Shown: one piece after another, positions 1 through 8,535 of the stretch
Layout of the letters: each line of letters starts with the position of its first letter
Position numbering within the stretch: position 1 is the stretch's first letter
Origin: an uncultured Loktanella sp.
Lineage (GTDB): Bacteria; Pseudomonadota; Alphaproteobacteria; Rhodobacterales; Rhodobacteraceae
DNA: 33,954 bases
Reading direction: 5' to 3'
Assembly (NCBI GenBank): GCA_913061335.1
Contig: CAJXTP010000003.1
Location: 1-33,954 of the forward strand
The notes under the pieces: generated by a model
Databases searched by the model: none
What the model was told of the DNA's origin: nothing
Seen by the model: the letters and a program-made list of their open reading frames with translations, nothing else
Position numbers and translations under genes: made by a program

Positions 1-2
1 AT

Positions 3-2621
3 GCGATTGAGCGCATGTTGTCGCACCGTACAGGTGTGATTGGCCTGCCGTTACGTCTTCTGGCGCGCGAGGTTTACGACCGGATCGTCGCCGTCAAAGG
101 GCCAGGTGTGGTTGCGATGATTACCGGTGAGGAACGGATTGTGCCGCCGCGTGCCGCCTATTGGGTCTGCACGGTTGAGGCGATGCCAGAGGGCTTGGGC
201 TGTGACTTTTTGGCCGTCGACGAGATACAGCTTTGCGCCGATCCTGAGCGTGGCCATGTATTCACCGACCGGTTGCTGCATGCGCGCGGGTTGCGCGAGA
301 CGTTGTTTTTGGGCGCAGAAACGATGAAGCCCGCGATTGCTGAGATGATTCCACAAGCCGAGTTTATGCGGCGCGAACGCATGTCGACGCTGACTTATTC
401 GGGGTCCAAAAAACTGTCTCGGATGCCTGCGCGGGCCGCAATCGTTGGGTTTTCAGTTGAAAATGTCTATGCGATTGCCGAATTATTGCGCCGTCAAAAG
501 GGCGGTGCTGCGGTTGTGATGGGCGCGCTTAGCCCACGCACGCGCAACGCGCAGGTCGAGATGTATCAAAACGGTGACGTTGATTATTTGGTGGCCACTG
601 ATGCTATTGGCATGGGGTTAAATCTTGATATTTCCCACGTCGCATTTTCCAGCCTGTCAAAGTTTGACGGCCAAAGGATGCGGTATTTGGCACCTGAAGA
701 GCTGGCTCAGATTGCGGGTCGCGCGGGCCGCTATATGGAAAATGGCACCTTTGGTGTAACGGGCGAAGCCCCGCCGCTAGATGACATGGTCGCAAGGGCG
801 ATAATGGATCATAAGTTTCGTCCAGTGCAGAAATTACATTGGCGTAACAGTCGGTTACAATATGGGTCACCCAAGAGATTGATCCAGACGTTGGAAGAAC
901 GCACCAATGATCCGCTGCTTACCCGTGTGCGTGAAAGCGATGATTTGGCGGCGTTAAAGGCATTGGCCGCGGACGAAATTATCGCCGCACGGGCAAAAGA
1001 TGGCCCATCGGTTAAGCTATTGTGGGAAGTCTGCCGTATACCGGATTTTCGTGGTATAAGCCGCGGCGAACATGCGGGGCTTTTGAGCCAAATATTCACG
1101 GACTTGCATCAAGACGGGCATGTGTCGTCGAACTGGTTTGGCCTGCAAATTCGCCGTATTGATCGCACGGACGGGGATATTGATACGCTGTCAAAACGGC
1201 TGGCTTATATTCGGACGTGGACATATGTCGCACAGCGCAAAGGGTGGCTGCGTGACGAAAACCATTGGCGCGGTGAAACCCGTGCGGTAGAAGACCGACT
1301 ATCAGATGCGCTACATGGTGCATTGACGCAAAGATTTGTGGACCGGCGGACAAGCATTTTGCTTCGCCGGCTCAAACAGAAGGAGAGCCTGTTGGCTGAC
1401 GTAAACGACAAAGGCGAAGTCACCGTAGAGGGTGAATTTGTAGGCAAACTCGAAGGCTTCCGCTTTCGCATGGACAAAGCTGGTAGCCCCGATGAGGCCA
1501 AGACATTGCGTCAGGCGTCAACGCAGGCGCTGATGCCGCAGTTTCACCTGCTGGCGGACCGGTTTTATAATGCACCTGATCCTGAATTGGATTTCACAGA
1601 ACAGGGTGGTCTGATGTGGGGCGATGCGGCTGTTGGGAAACTGACTGCTGGATCTGATCCGCTGAAGCCCGAAGTCGTCGCGTTTGTTGATGACGAGGCA
1701 GGTGCCGATGTGATCGCCAAAGTGCAGCGCCGTTTGCAGCATTTTATTGATCGTAAGATTGCTGCTGGGTTCGAATCACTTTTGACGTTGAAAAACGACG
1801 AGACGCTTGTGGGGTCCGCTAAGGGTTTTGCTTTCCGTCTGGTTGAAGGTTTTGGCATCGTGCCGCGCGGTGATGTGGCCGATGAGGTCAAAGCGCTGGA
1901 TCAAGACGCCCGTGGCAGCCTGCGCAAGCACGGTATCCGCTTTGGTCAGTTCACGATCTTTATGCCGCTTTTGCTAAAGCCCGCGCCGACGCGTTTGCGT
2001 CTTGTGCTGTGGTCGCTGACCAAAGGACTGTCAGAATTTCCAGAAAGCCCGCCCCCAGGTTTGGTCACTGTACCAGCCGCAAAGGACGCTGTGCATGGCT
2101 ATTATGCTATGTCCGGTTACCGCGCTGCTGGCACCCGTGCGATCCGCATTGATATGCTGGAACGTCTGGCCGATATGCTGCGCGACAAAGACAGCCGCGG
2201 TGGTTTTGAAGCCAACGCAGATATGCTGTCGATCACGGGTATGACGCTTGATCAGTTCGCTGATCTGATGGCTGGACTTGGATACAAAGCCGAGAAGGGC
2301 GAGCGTGAAAAAGTTAAAGCGCCGAAGCCTGAAGCCGTGCAAGATGCTGAAAAACCAGCGGAAACAACGGAACCTGTTGAGGCTGTGGCTGAAGAAGCCC
2401 CTGAGATGGAAGTGTTTTACACGTTCACTTGGGCTGGTCGGGCTGCGCGCGAAAATGCACGTCCCAAGCGTGACAATGTCAAGCCTGCCAAGGGCAAAGG
2501 CAAGCGTCCTGCAAAGGGTGGCGATGAGCGTCAAAAGTTCACAGCCAAACCGAAGGTCGAAAAGAAAATCGACCCCGACAACCCGTTTGCCGCTGCATTG
2601 GCAGGGTTCAATAAAGGTTGA
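3..2621 (+). CDS. Helicase C-terminal domain protein, Suv3-like (5' end truncated by window)
   Basis: Open frame reads in from the window edge (AIERMLSHRTGVIGLPLRLLAREVYDRI). Motifs VATDAIGMGLNLDISHVAFSSLSKFDG and QIAGRAGR match superfamily 2 helicase motifs V/VI of Suv3 type. Basic Lys-rich C-terminus. Confidence 0.85.
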   Translation, partial: AIERMLSHRTGVIGLPLRLLAREVYDRIVAVKGPGVVAMITGEERIVPPRAAYWVCTVEAMPEGLGCDFLAVDEIQLCADPERGHVFTDRLLHARGLRETLFLGAETMKPAIAEMIPQAEFMRRERMSTLTYSGSKKLSRMPARAAIVGFSVENVYAIAELLRRQKGGAAVVMGALSPRTRNAQVEMYQNGDVDYLVATDAIGMGLNLDISHVAFSSLSKFDGQRMRYLAPEELAQIAGRAGRYMENGTFGVTGEAPPLDDMVARAIMDHKFRPVQKLHWRNSRLQYGSPKRLIQTLEERTNDPLLTRVRESDDLAALKALAADEIIAARAKDGPSVKLLWEVCRIPDFRGISRGEHAGLLSQIFTDLHQDGHVSSNWFGLQIRRIDRTDGDIDTLSKRLAYIRTWTYVAQRKGWLRDENHWRGETRAVEDRLSDALHGALTQRFVDRRTSILLRRLKQKESLLADVNDKGEVTVEGEFVGKLEGFRFRMDKAGSPDEAKTLRQASTQALMPQFHLLADRFYNAPDPELDFTEQGGLMWGDAAVGKLTAGSDPLKPEVVAFVDDEAGADVIAKVQRRLQHFIDRKIAAGFESLLTLKNDETLVGSAKGFAFRLVEGFGIVPRGDVADEVKALDQDARGSLRKHGIRFGQFTIFMPLLLKPAPTRLRLVLWSLTKGLSEFPESPPPGLVTVPAAKDAVHGYYAMSGYRAAGTRAIRIDMLERLADMLRDKDSRGGFEANADMLSITGMTLDQFADLMAGLGYKAEKGEREKVKAPKPEAVQDAEKPAETTEPVEAVAEEAPEMEVFYTFTWAGRAARENARPKRDNVKPAKGKGKRPAKGGDERQKFTAKPKVEKKIDPDNPFAAALAGFNKG

Positions 2622-3004
2622 ACGACAAGCGTGACACGATCCGAATAGACAAATGGTTATGGCAGGCGCGGTTTTTCAAATCGCGCTCCATCGCGGCCAC
2701 GGCTGTGAGGACAAGCAAAGTGCGGATCAATGGCGATGTGGCGGCGAAACCCGCCCGCGCCGTTGGTGCCGATGACGTTTTGACATTTCACCAACAAACA
2801 GACGTACGGATCGTTAAGATTCTTGCCTGTGGTAAGCGGCGCGGCCCTGCGCCCGAGGCACAAATGCTGTACGAGGATATGTCGCCTCCCAAGGTTCATG
2901 TTCCTAAAAACCCTAAATTTGAGGGAAAAGGTCGCCCCACTAAGAAGGATCGGCGGGACATGCTGTCTCATCCCCGTGATGGGGGTCTGTTTGACCTTGA
3001 TTGA
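2618..3004 (+). CDS. S4-domain RNA-binding protein (Hsp15-like)
   Basis: TIRIDKWLWQARFFKSRSIAATAV..RINGDVAAKPARAVGADDVLTF is a typical S4 domain. TTG start overlaps the helicase TGA stop. Confidence 0.85.
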   Translation: MNDKRDTIRIDKWLWQARFFKSRSIAATAVRTSKVRINGDVAAKPARAVGADDVLTFHQQTDVRIVKILACGKRRGPAPEAQMLYEDMSPPKVHVPKNPKFEGKGRPTKKDRRDMLSHPRDGGLFDLD

Positions 3005-3015
3005 GGCGACGGGTT

Positions 3016-3029
3016 GGCCTAGCTAGGCC
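3016..3029. repeat. 14-bp perfect palindrome GGCCTAGCTAGGCC
   Basis: Read directly; lies between the S4 protein gene and fdxA. Confidence 0.6.
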
Positions 3030-3052
3030 GAGACAATTTTCCGGATGAACCC

Positions 3053-3388
3053 ATGACCTATATCGTCAACGACAACTGCATTGCCTGCAAATTCACCGAC
3101 TGCGTGGAAGTCTGCCCCGTGGACTGTTTCTATGAGGGGGAAAACATGCTGGTGATCCACCCCGATGAATGCATCGACTGCGGTGTGTGCGAACCCGAGT
3201 GCCCCGCTGACGCGATCCGCCCTGATACAGAGCCGGATATGGAGAAATGGGTAGAGTTTAACCGCAAGTATTCCGAGTTGTGGCCAGTCATTATCACCAA
3301 GAAAGACCAATTGCCGAATGCCGAAGAGATGGACGGCAAAGATGGCAAGATGGAGCTGTTTTCAGAAGCGCCAGGTGAAGGCGGCTGA
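3053..3388 (+). CDS. fdxA: 7Fe ferredoxin FdxA
   Basis: [47 protein letters not shown] is the canonical FdxA cysteine pattern. Confidence 0.95.
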   Translation: MTYIVNDNCIACKFTDCVEVCPVDCFYEGENMLVIHPDECIDCGVCEPECPADAIRPDTEPDMEKWVEFNRKYSELWPVIITKKDQLPNAEEMDGKDGKMELFSEAPGEGG

Positions 3389-3438
3389 TTCGCACAGTAT
3401 TTGCTGTGAGCCCTTGTTTGCATAGAAAATGAGATATG

Positions 3439-3472
3439 ATCGCGCCCCTTTTTTGTGGCGCGATTTTGTGTT
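3439..3472 (+). terminator. Intrinsic terminator downstream of fdxA
   Basis: ATCGCGCC-N10-GGCGCGAT stem followed by TTTGTGTT. Confidence 0.7.
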
Positions 3473-3586
3473 ATAGTTACTTCAATGTTTTAGAATAAAT
3501 ACTGTACTGACGAACCAAAAGACACCGACGTGAACAAGTTGTTCTCGCCGGATTTTTTGTCTGTGCAGTCACCTGAAAGGACGACC

Positions 3587-4093
3587 ATGAGTAAGAAGAA
3601 ACTAGACTTTAGCCCGAATGATTTCGTCGTCTACCCTGCCCACGGTGTCGGTAAGGTTGTGTCGGTTGAGACCCAAGAAGTTGCTGGCTTTGAGCTGGAA
3701 ATGTTTGTCATTGCGTTTGAGAAAGACAAAATGACCCTGCGTGTGCCGACACATAAGGCCATCGACGTTGGCATGCGGTCGCTGGCGACCCCTGATGTTG
3801 TGGCCCATGCGATGAAAACTTTGCGCGGCAAAGCCAAGGTTAAGAAGGCTATGTGGTCGCGGCGTGCGCAGGAATACGAGCAAAAGATTAACTCTGGTGA
3901 TTTGATTGCGATTGCCGAAGTTGTGCGCGATTTGCACCGCCAAGATGACCAGCGCGAGCAAAGCTATTCTGAGCGTCAGTTGTATGAAGCCGCGTTAGAG
4001 CGTTTGACCCGTGAAATTGCTGTTGTTGCTGGTAGCGACGAAAATGCGGCAGTTGCCGAGATCACAGGCGTGCTTGTTGCCCGCGCGGCGTAA
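3587..4093 (+). CDS. carD: CarD family transcriptional regulator
   Basis: FSPNDFVVYPAHGVGKVVSVETQEVAGFELEMFVIAFEKDKMTLRVP; GAAAGG upstream of the ATG at 3587 (the ORF-track start at 3530 is too early). Confidence 0.93.
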   Translation: MSKKKLDFSPNDFVVYPAHGVGKVVSVETQEVAGFELEMFVIAFEKDKMTLRVPTHKAIDVGMRSLATPDVVAHAMKTLRGKAKVKKAMWSRRAQEYEQKINSGDLIAIAEVVRDLHRQDDQREQSYSERQLYEAALERLTREIAVVAGSDENAAVAEITGVLVARAA

Positions 4094-4121
4094 GCTGCTT
4101 TTGGATTTATAGAAAAGAATG

Positions 4122-4147
4122 GGCCGATGCTGTTGTCAGCATCGGCC
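4122..4147. terminator. Bidirectional terminator between convergent carD and purD
   Basis: Perfect hairpin GGCCGATGCTG-TTGT-CAGCATCGGCC with T-rich flank on the + side (TAATTTGTTT) and on the - side (ATTCTTTTCT). Confidence 0.85.
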
Positions 4148-4172
4148 TAATTTGTTTCGCGGCTTGAGGTGC

Positions 4173-5435
4173 TTAAAGCGCCCGCCAGCCGATATCGTTT
4201 CGATAAAACCCTGCGGGCCAATCAATGGATTTGGTCATTTTGTAAGCCCGTTCGCGTGCCTCTGCTAGCGTTTCACCGCATGCAGTGACAGCCAAAACGC
4301 GCCCGCCAGTTGCCGTGATTGCTCCATCTTTCTCCGCAGTGCCCGCGTGGAACACCATGTTTTTGCTGTCGGCGGGCAGGGTATCCAGCCCTTTGATAAC
4401 AGAGCCTTTTTCATAAGCACCGGGGTATCCGTTTGCCGCCATAACGATGGTGATCGCATGGTCATCGGCCCAGTTTGCTTTGATATCGTGCAGGCGGTGC
4501 TCTGCACAGGCTTGGAGCAGGTCCAAAATCTGTCCACCGAGCCGCATCATCAGCGTTTGGCATTCCGGATCACCAAAGCGCACGTTGTATTCAACAAGCC
4601 GCGGCTGGCCGTCTTTGATCATCAAGCCTACAAACAAGACGCCTTCAAACGGCGTACCGCGTTTGCGCATCTCGTCCATGCAGGGCTTGACGATTTCATC
4701 CATCGCCTTTTGGGTCACGCTTTCGGTCATGACAGGGGCTGGGGAATATGCGCCCATGCCGCCGGTGTTTGGCCCTGTGTCGCCTTCGCCCACGCGTTTG
4801 TGGTCTTGGGCAGTGCCAATGGGCAGAATGTTGGTTCCGTCGCACAGCACAAAGAACGACGCCTCTTCGCCGTCCATGAATTCTTCGATCACGACCTCTG
4901 CGCCCGCGTCGCCGAATGATCCGTCGAACATATCGTCAATAGCGTCCAGCGCCTCGGCTTCAGACATTGCTACGATGACGCCTTTGCCAGCGGCAAGCCC
5001 GTCTGCTTTGACGACGATGGGTGCGCCTTGCGCCTTGATATAGGCTTTGGCGGCGTCCGCGTTATGGAAATGACCGTAACCCGCTGTGGGGGCGTTCGCT
5101 GCGTCGCAGATCGCTTTTGTGAAAGATTTGGACGCTTCTAGCGCTGCGGCGGCCTTGGAAGGTCCGAAAACCAACAGGCCCGCGTCGCGAAGGCGGTCTG
5201 CGACACCTGCCGCGAGGGGGGCTTCTGGTCCGATGATCACGAAATCAATTGCGTTTTCTTCGGCAAAGGTCGCGACCGTATCACCATCCATAATGTCGAT
5301 GCCTGCACATTCGCAAATTTGCGCGATCCCAGCGTTGCCAGGGGCCACAATCAACCGATCGCATTTTGGATTCTGCTGAATGGCCCAAGCGAGGCTGTGT
5401 TCGCGCCCACCGCTGCCCAAAATAAGGATGTTCAT
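4173..5435 (-). CDS. purD: Phosphoribosylamine--glycine ligase
   Basis: MNILILGSGGREHSLAW...GPEAPLAAGVADRL...VVKADGLAAGKGVIVA...GPNTGGMGAYSP. Start at 5435 with AGGAGA upstream, not 5507. Confidence 0.97.
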   Translation of the reverse strand: MNILILGSGGREHSLAWAIQQNPKCDRLIVAPGNAGIAQICECAGIDIMDGDTVATFAEENAIDFVIIGPEAPLAAGVADRLRDAGLLVFGPSKAAAALEASKSFTKAICDAANAPTAGYGHFHNADAAKAYIKAQGAPIVVKADGLAAGKGVIVAMSEAEALDAIDDMFDGSFGDAGAEVVIEEFMDGEEASFFVLCDGTNILPIGTAQDHKRVGEGDTGPNTGGMGAYSPAPVMTESVTQKAMDEIVKPCMDEMRKRGTPFEGVLFVGLMIKDGQPRLVEYNVRFGDPECQTLMMRLGGQILDLLQACAEHRLHDIKANWADDHAITIVMAANGYPGAYEKGSVIKGLDTLPADSKNMVFHAGTAEKDGAITATGGRVLAVTACGETLAEARERAYKMTKSIDWPAGFYRNDIGWRAL

Positions 5436-5505
5436 GGTCGTCTCCTGCTTGGCCTTCGTCTGGATGCGTTCTAAGGTTAGCACAGGCTGATCACAAGGGC
5501 GCAGC

Positions 5506-6927
5506 ATGGACCTTTTCGACGACGACCCCGCGGGCGATAATGCCCCTGAATTTTCCGTATCCGAGATTTCGGGGGCGGTGAAAAAGGCGATTGAAGGCGG
5601 GTTTTCTCACGTTCGTGTGCGCGGTGAGGTTGGGCGCGTGTCGCGGCCTGCGTCTGGACACATCTATATGGACTTGAAGGACGAGCGCTCCGTGCTGGCC
5701 GGCGTTATCTGGAAGGGCCGCGCAGCAGCACTTGCAACCCGCCCCGAAGAGGGGATGGAGGTGATCGCAACTGGCAAGCTGACGACGTTTCCTGGTCAGT
5801 CGAAATATCAGATGGTGATAGAAAGCGTGGTGCCAGCGGGGGCTGGTGCATTGATGGCGATGCTGGAAAAGCGCAAGGCGCAGCTAGCATCCGAAGGACT
5901 GTTTGCGCCAGAGCGTAAGAAAGAACTGCCGTATCTGCCTGAGGTCATCGGCGTTGTGACGTCCCCGTCTGGTGCGGTCATTCGCGATATTTTGCACCGC
6001 TTACGCGACCGGTTCCCGCGTAAAGTGTTGATTTGGCCTGTCGCCGTGCAGGGGCAACGTTGCGCGCCCGAGGTCGCGAATGCGATCCGTGGGTTTAACG
6101 CTATGACGGCTGGGGGTGCATTGCCGCGCCCTGATTTGATCATTGTGGCGCGTGGTGGTGGATCTTTAGAAGATTTGTGGGGCTTTAACGAAGAAATCGT
6201 GGCCCGCGCTGCTGCGGCGTCAGATATCCCGCTGATTTCGGCTGTCGGGCATGAAACTGATACGACGCTGATCGATTTTGTGTCTGATATGCGCGCCCCG
6301 ACACCGACTGCTGCTGCTGAAATGGCCGTGCCTGTGCGCATGGAATTGATGGCATGGGTGGATCAGCAAAGTGCGCGGCTTAGCCAATCGTTAAGTAATG
6401 GATTGACCCAGCGCGGGCAACGGCTGCGCGATTTGTCACGTGGGTTCCCGAGCAAGGATAGCTTGCTGGAAGTGCCGCGTCAGCGATTTGATACGGTTGC
6501 CGACCGGTTGCCTGTCGCATTGCGCGGCGCGATTGCAAAAAAACAGTTGAAGATTTCGGACGCGTCCGGCCCATTGCGGCCTAGCATTTTGCAAACACGG
6601 ATTGCGCGTGCAAAAGACAAACTTGATAGTGCATCGCGTGGATTGCGCACCGATGTGATTGCACGCGATGTGGTGCGCAAACGCGAGCGGCTTGATGCGG
6701 TTATGGCGCGGCTGTCCGCGCGCGCGCAAAGTGATCAGACAGCCCGCGAGGCGCGGCTTGCGTCATTGGACCGGCTGCGTGAAACGCTCGGGTATGTCGA
6801 AACGCTTAAGCGCGGATATGCTGTTGTGCGTGGTGATGGTGCCGTTGTGACGGCGACAGCAGGGGCCAAAGCGGCGACGTCTATTGAGATCGAATTTGCA
6901 GACGGGCGCGTGACCCTAGGATCCTAG
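5506..6927 (+). CDS. xseA: Exodeoxyribonuclease VII large subunit
   Basis: EFSVSEISGAVKKAIEGGFSHVRVRGEVGRVSRPASGHIYMDLKDE; VVTSPSGAVIRDILHRLRDRFPRKVLIWPVAVQG; ARGGGSLEDLWGFNEE. Confidence 0.97.
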   Translation: MDLFDDDPAGDNAPEFSVSEISGAVKKAIEGGFSHVRVRGEVGRVSRPASGHIYMDLKDERSVLAGVIWKGRAAALATRPEEGMEVIATGKLTTFPGQSKYQMVIESVVPAGAGALMAMLEKRKAQLASEGLFAPERKKELPYLPEVIGVVTSPSGAVIRDILHRLRDRFPRKVLIWPVAVQGQRCAPEVANAIRGFNAMTAGGALPRPDLIIVARGGGSLEDLWGFNEEIVARAAAASDIPLISAVGHETDTTLIDFVSDMRAPTPTAAAEMAVPVRMELMAWVDQQSARLSQSLSNGLTQRGQRLRDLSRGFPSKDSLLEVPRQRFDTVADRLPVALRGAIAKKQLKISDASGPLRPSILQTRIARAKDKLDSASRGLRTDVIARDVVRKRERLDAVMARLSARAQSDQTAREARLASLDRLRETLGYVETLKRGYAVVRGDGAVVTATAGAKAATSIEIEFADGRVTLGS

Positions 6928-6931
6928 GGTC
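6912..6931. repeat. 20-bp perfect palindrome GACCCTAGGATCCTAGGGTC spanning both convergent stop codons
   Basis: Read directly. It encodes TLGS-stop for xseA on + and TLGS-stop for the minus-strand gene. Confidence 0.9.
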
Positions 6932-7305
6932 GGGCCGGGACAAATCAACGGCTCACCGCTGTTTTGTGCCTCATAAAGAATGGACGTCTTGGGGCGGCTC
7001 ATGAAAATTGCGCGCAGGCCGTTGGGCTCGTCGTAGAACTTCCAACACTTGGGGGTAGGGTCAAAGTCGTAGCGAAAACAAATGCTTCCCTTACTTTCGT
7101 ACCAGACGCCATTGCTACACTCGCCGTCCAAAAATGACCAGATGACGCGTTGATCGTCTTGGTATTGCTCGACGCCATACGCCGCGTCGCCGGCCACGCC
7201 AAACGTCAGGGTTTTCCCATTGGTATAGGCATCAAATTCGGCGGCATTCATCGCGCTCTGCGCAAATGCAGGGGCGGCCAAGAAAAGTAAAATCAGGTAT
7301 TTCAT
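6916..7305 (-). CDS. Small secreted hypothetical protein
   Basis: Signal peptide MKYLILLFLAAPAFAQS; mature region with four Cys; same strand and directly downstream of the AlkB-like gene. Confidence 0.75.
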   Translation of the reverse strand: MKYLILLFLAAPAFAQSAMNAAEFDAYTNGKTLTFGVAGDAAYGVEQYQDDQRVIWSFLDGECSNGVWYESKGSICFRYDFDPTPKCWKFYDEPNGLRAIFMSRPKTSILYEAQNSGEPLICPGPTLGS

Positions 7306-7352
7306 CGGGTTAGACTGCCAAGTTTTGGTGGATTTGGCCAGCGATGTCAGTG

Positions 7353-8384
7353 TCACTTCGCGGACCATTGTGCTGCGAGCGGATCCATGACCTTGCGCCA
7401 GCGGCGTGGCGCGAGCGCCAGACAGGCCATAACAGGCAAGGATCGCGGCAACATTGGGCAGTCTTCTGGGATGATCAGGGTGTTGTAGGGCCGCGAAGGA
7501 TGCGCGTGGTGGTCAGAATGACGTGGCGCGTTCAGCATCACGGCAGAGGAAAACCAATGCGGGCTATTCCAGCTATGGCGTGCGGTGACGGGTTCATATT
7601 TGCCATCAACCTTTGAGCGCATCAGCCCATAGTGCTGGATATAGTCGGACAGCAATAATTGCGATGTGCTAAAAGTGGCGAGGGCAACATAGATTGTGGC
7701 TCCAAGGGGGCCGCCGATGAACCAAGCCAATGCAACGAAGCCGACAGCACCCCCGATATATGCCACATAGGGATGGCGGTAGGCGGGGGGGCCGATGCGC
7801 TGTTGGCGTTCAGTTTCGGCAGCGAGCCCTTTGCGGAATGAGCCGCGCCAAGCACGTGCTGCAAATTTGTAATAGCTTTCGCCGCGTCGAGATGTCGACG
7901 GGTCCAATGGGGTGGCCACATAGCGGTGGTGCACAAGCACATGCGCAGATGTGTGATGCCCAAACAGCAATGAAATGTAGACCCATTTCCCCATACTGTG
8001 CAGTCCACGCCCACCGCGATGTATCAGTTCATGCGCGTTGGAATTGCTGATTTGACCAAAGAAAAACCCAGTGGCGATGAAAATGCCAACTTTGGCGACG
8101 AAGCCGCTGTTTCCGTTTGCGAGTGCATCAACGACCAGCGCAAGTAGCCCAAAGTGAGCGACGCCAAGGGTGACCAGCAAAACCATTGCGGCAGGGAATT
8201 CGCTGTCTTTTGTCGGTGGTGTGACGTGATGTATTACCTCGTCCAGACACGCTGCCATTGCGGTCAGATAGATCAGGCCTGCCAAAACCCAAACCCCACC
8301 CAAGATTACAGCCGCGCAAATAAGTGCGACCGGGATCAGCGTGGCGAATGTGAATAAGCGCATTGGTGTGAAAAAACGGATCAT
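7353..8384 (-). CDS. AlkB-like membrane di-iron hydroxylase (alkane 1-monooxygenase / fatty acid hydroxylase family)
   Basis: NAHELIHR, HVLVHHRYVATPLDPSTSRRGESYYKF, DYIQHYGL (HYG motif) and RHSDHHAHPSRPY histidine boxes plus multiple TM segments. Confidence 0.85.
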   Translation of the reverse strand: MIRFFTPMRLFTFATLIPVALICAAVILGGVWVLAGLIYLTAMAACLDEVIHHVTPPTKDSEFPAAMVLLVTLGVAHFGLLALVVDALANGNSGFVAKVGIFIATGFFFGQISNSNAHELIHRGGRGLHSMGKWVYISLLFGHHTSAHVLVHHRYVATPLDPSTSRRGESYYKFAARAWRGSFRKGLAAETERQQRIGPPAYRHPYVAYIGGAVGFVALAWFIGGPLGATIYVALATFSTSQLLLSDYIQHYGLMRSKVDGKYEPVTARHSWNSPHWFSSAVMLNAPRHSDHHAHPSRPYNTLIIPEDCPMLPRSLPVMACLALAPRRWRKVMDPLAAQWSAK

Positions 8385-8535
8385 TTACCGGATGTAGCAT
8401 GCAATCATTAAAACGTCAGTGCCTGATCCCGCGACGCCTTGTTTCAGTTATGGGGTCCACCCTAATCGCGCCGCCTCTTTCAATATCGATCAATCGGGAC
8501 TAAGTGTTTGGAGTTCAGTGTTTAAAGGCCGCACG

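Noticed and set aside
5436-5507. purD ORF extended into xseA
   Set aside because: Good SD and homology place the purD start at 5435; the extension is only an upstream in-frame start in the divergent intergenic region.
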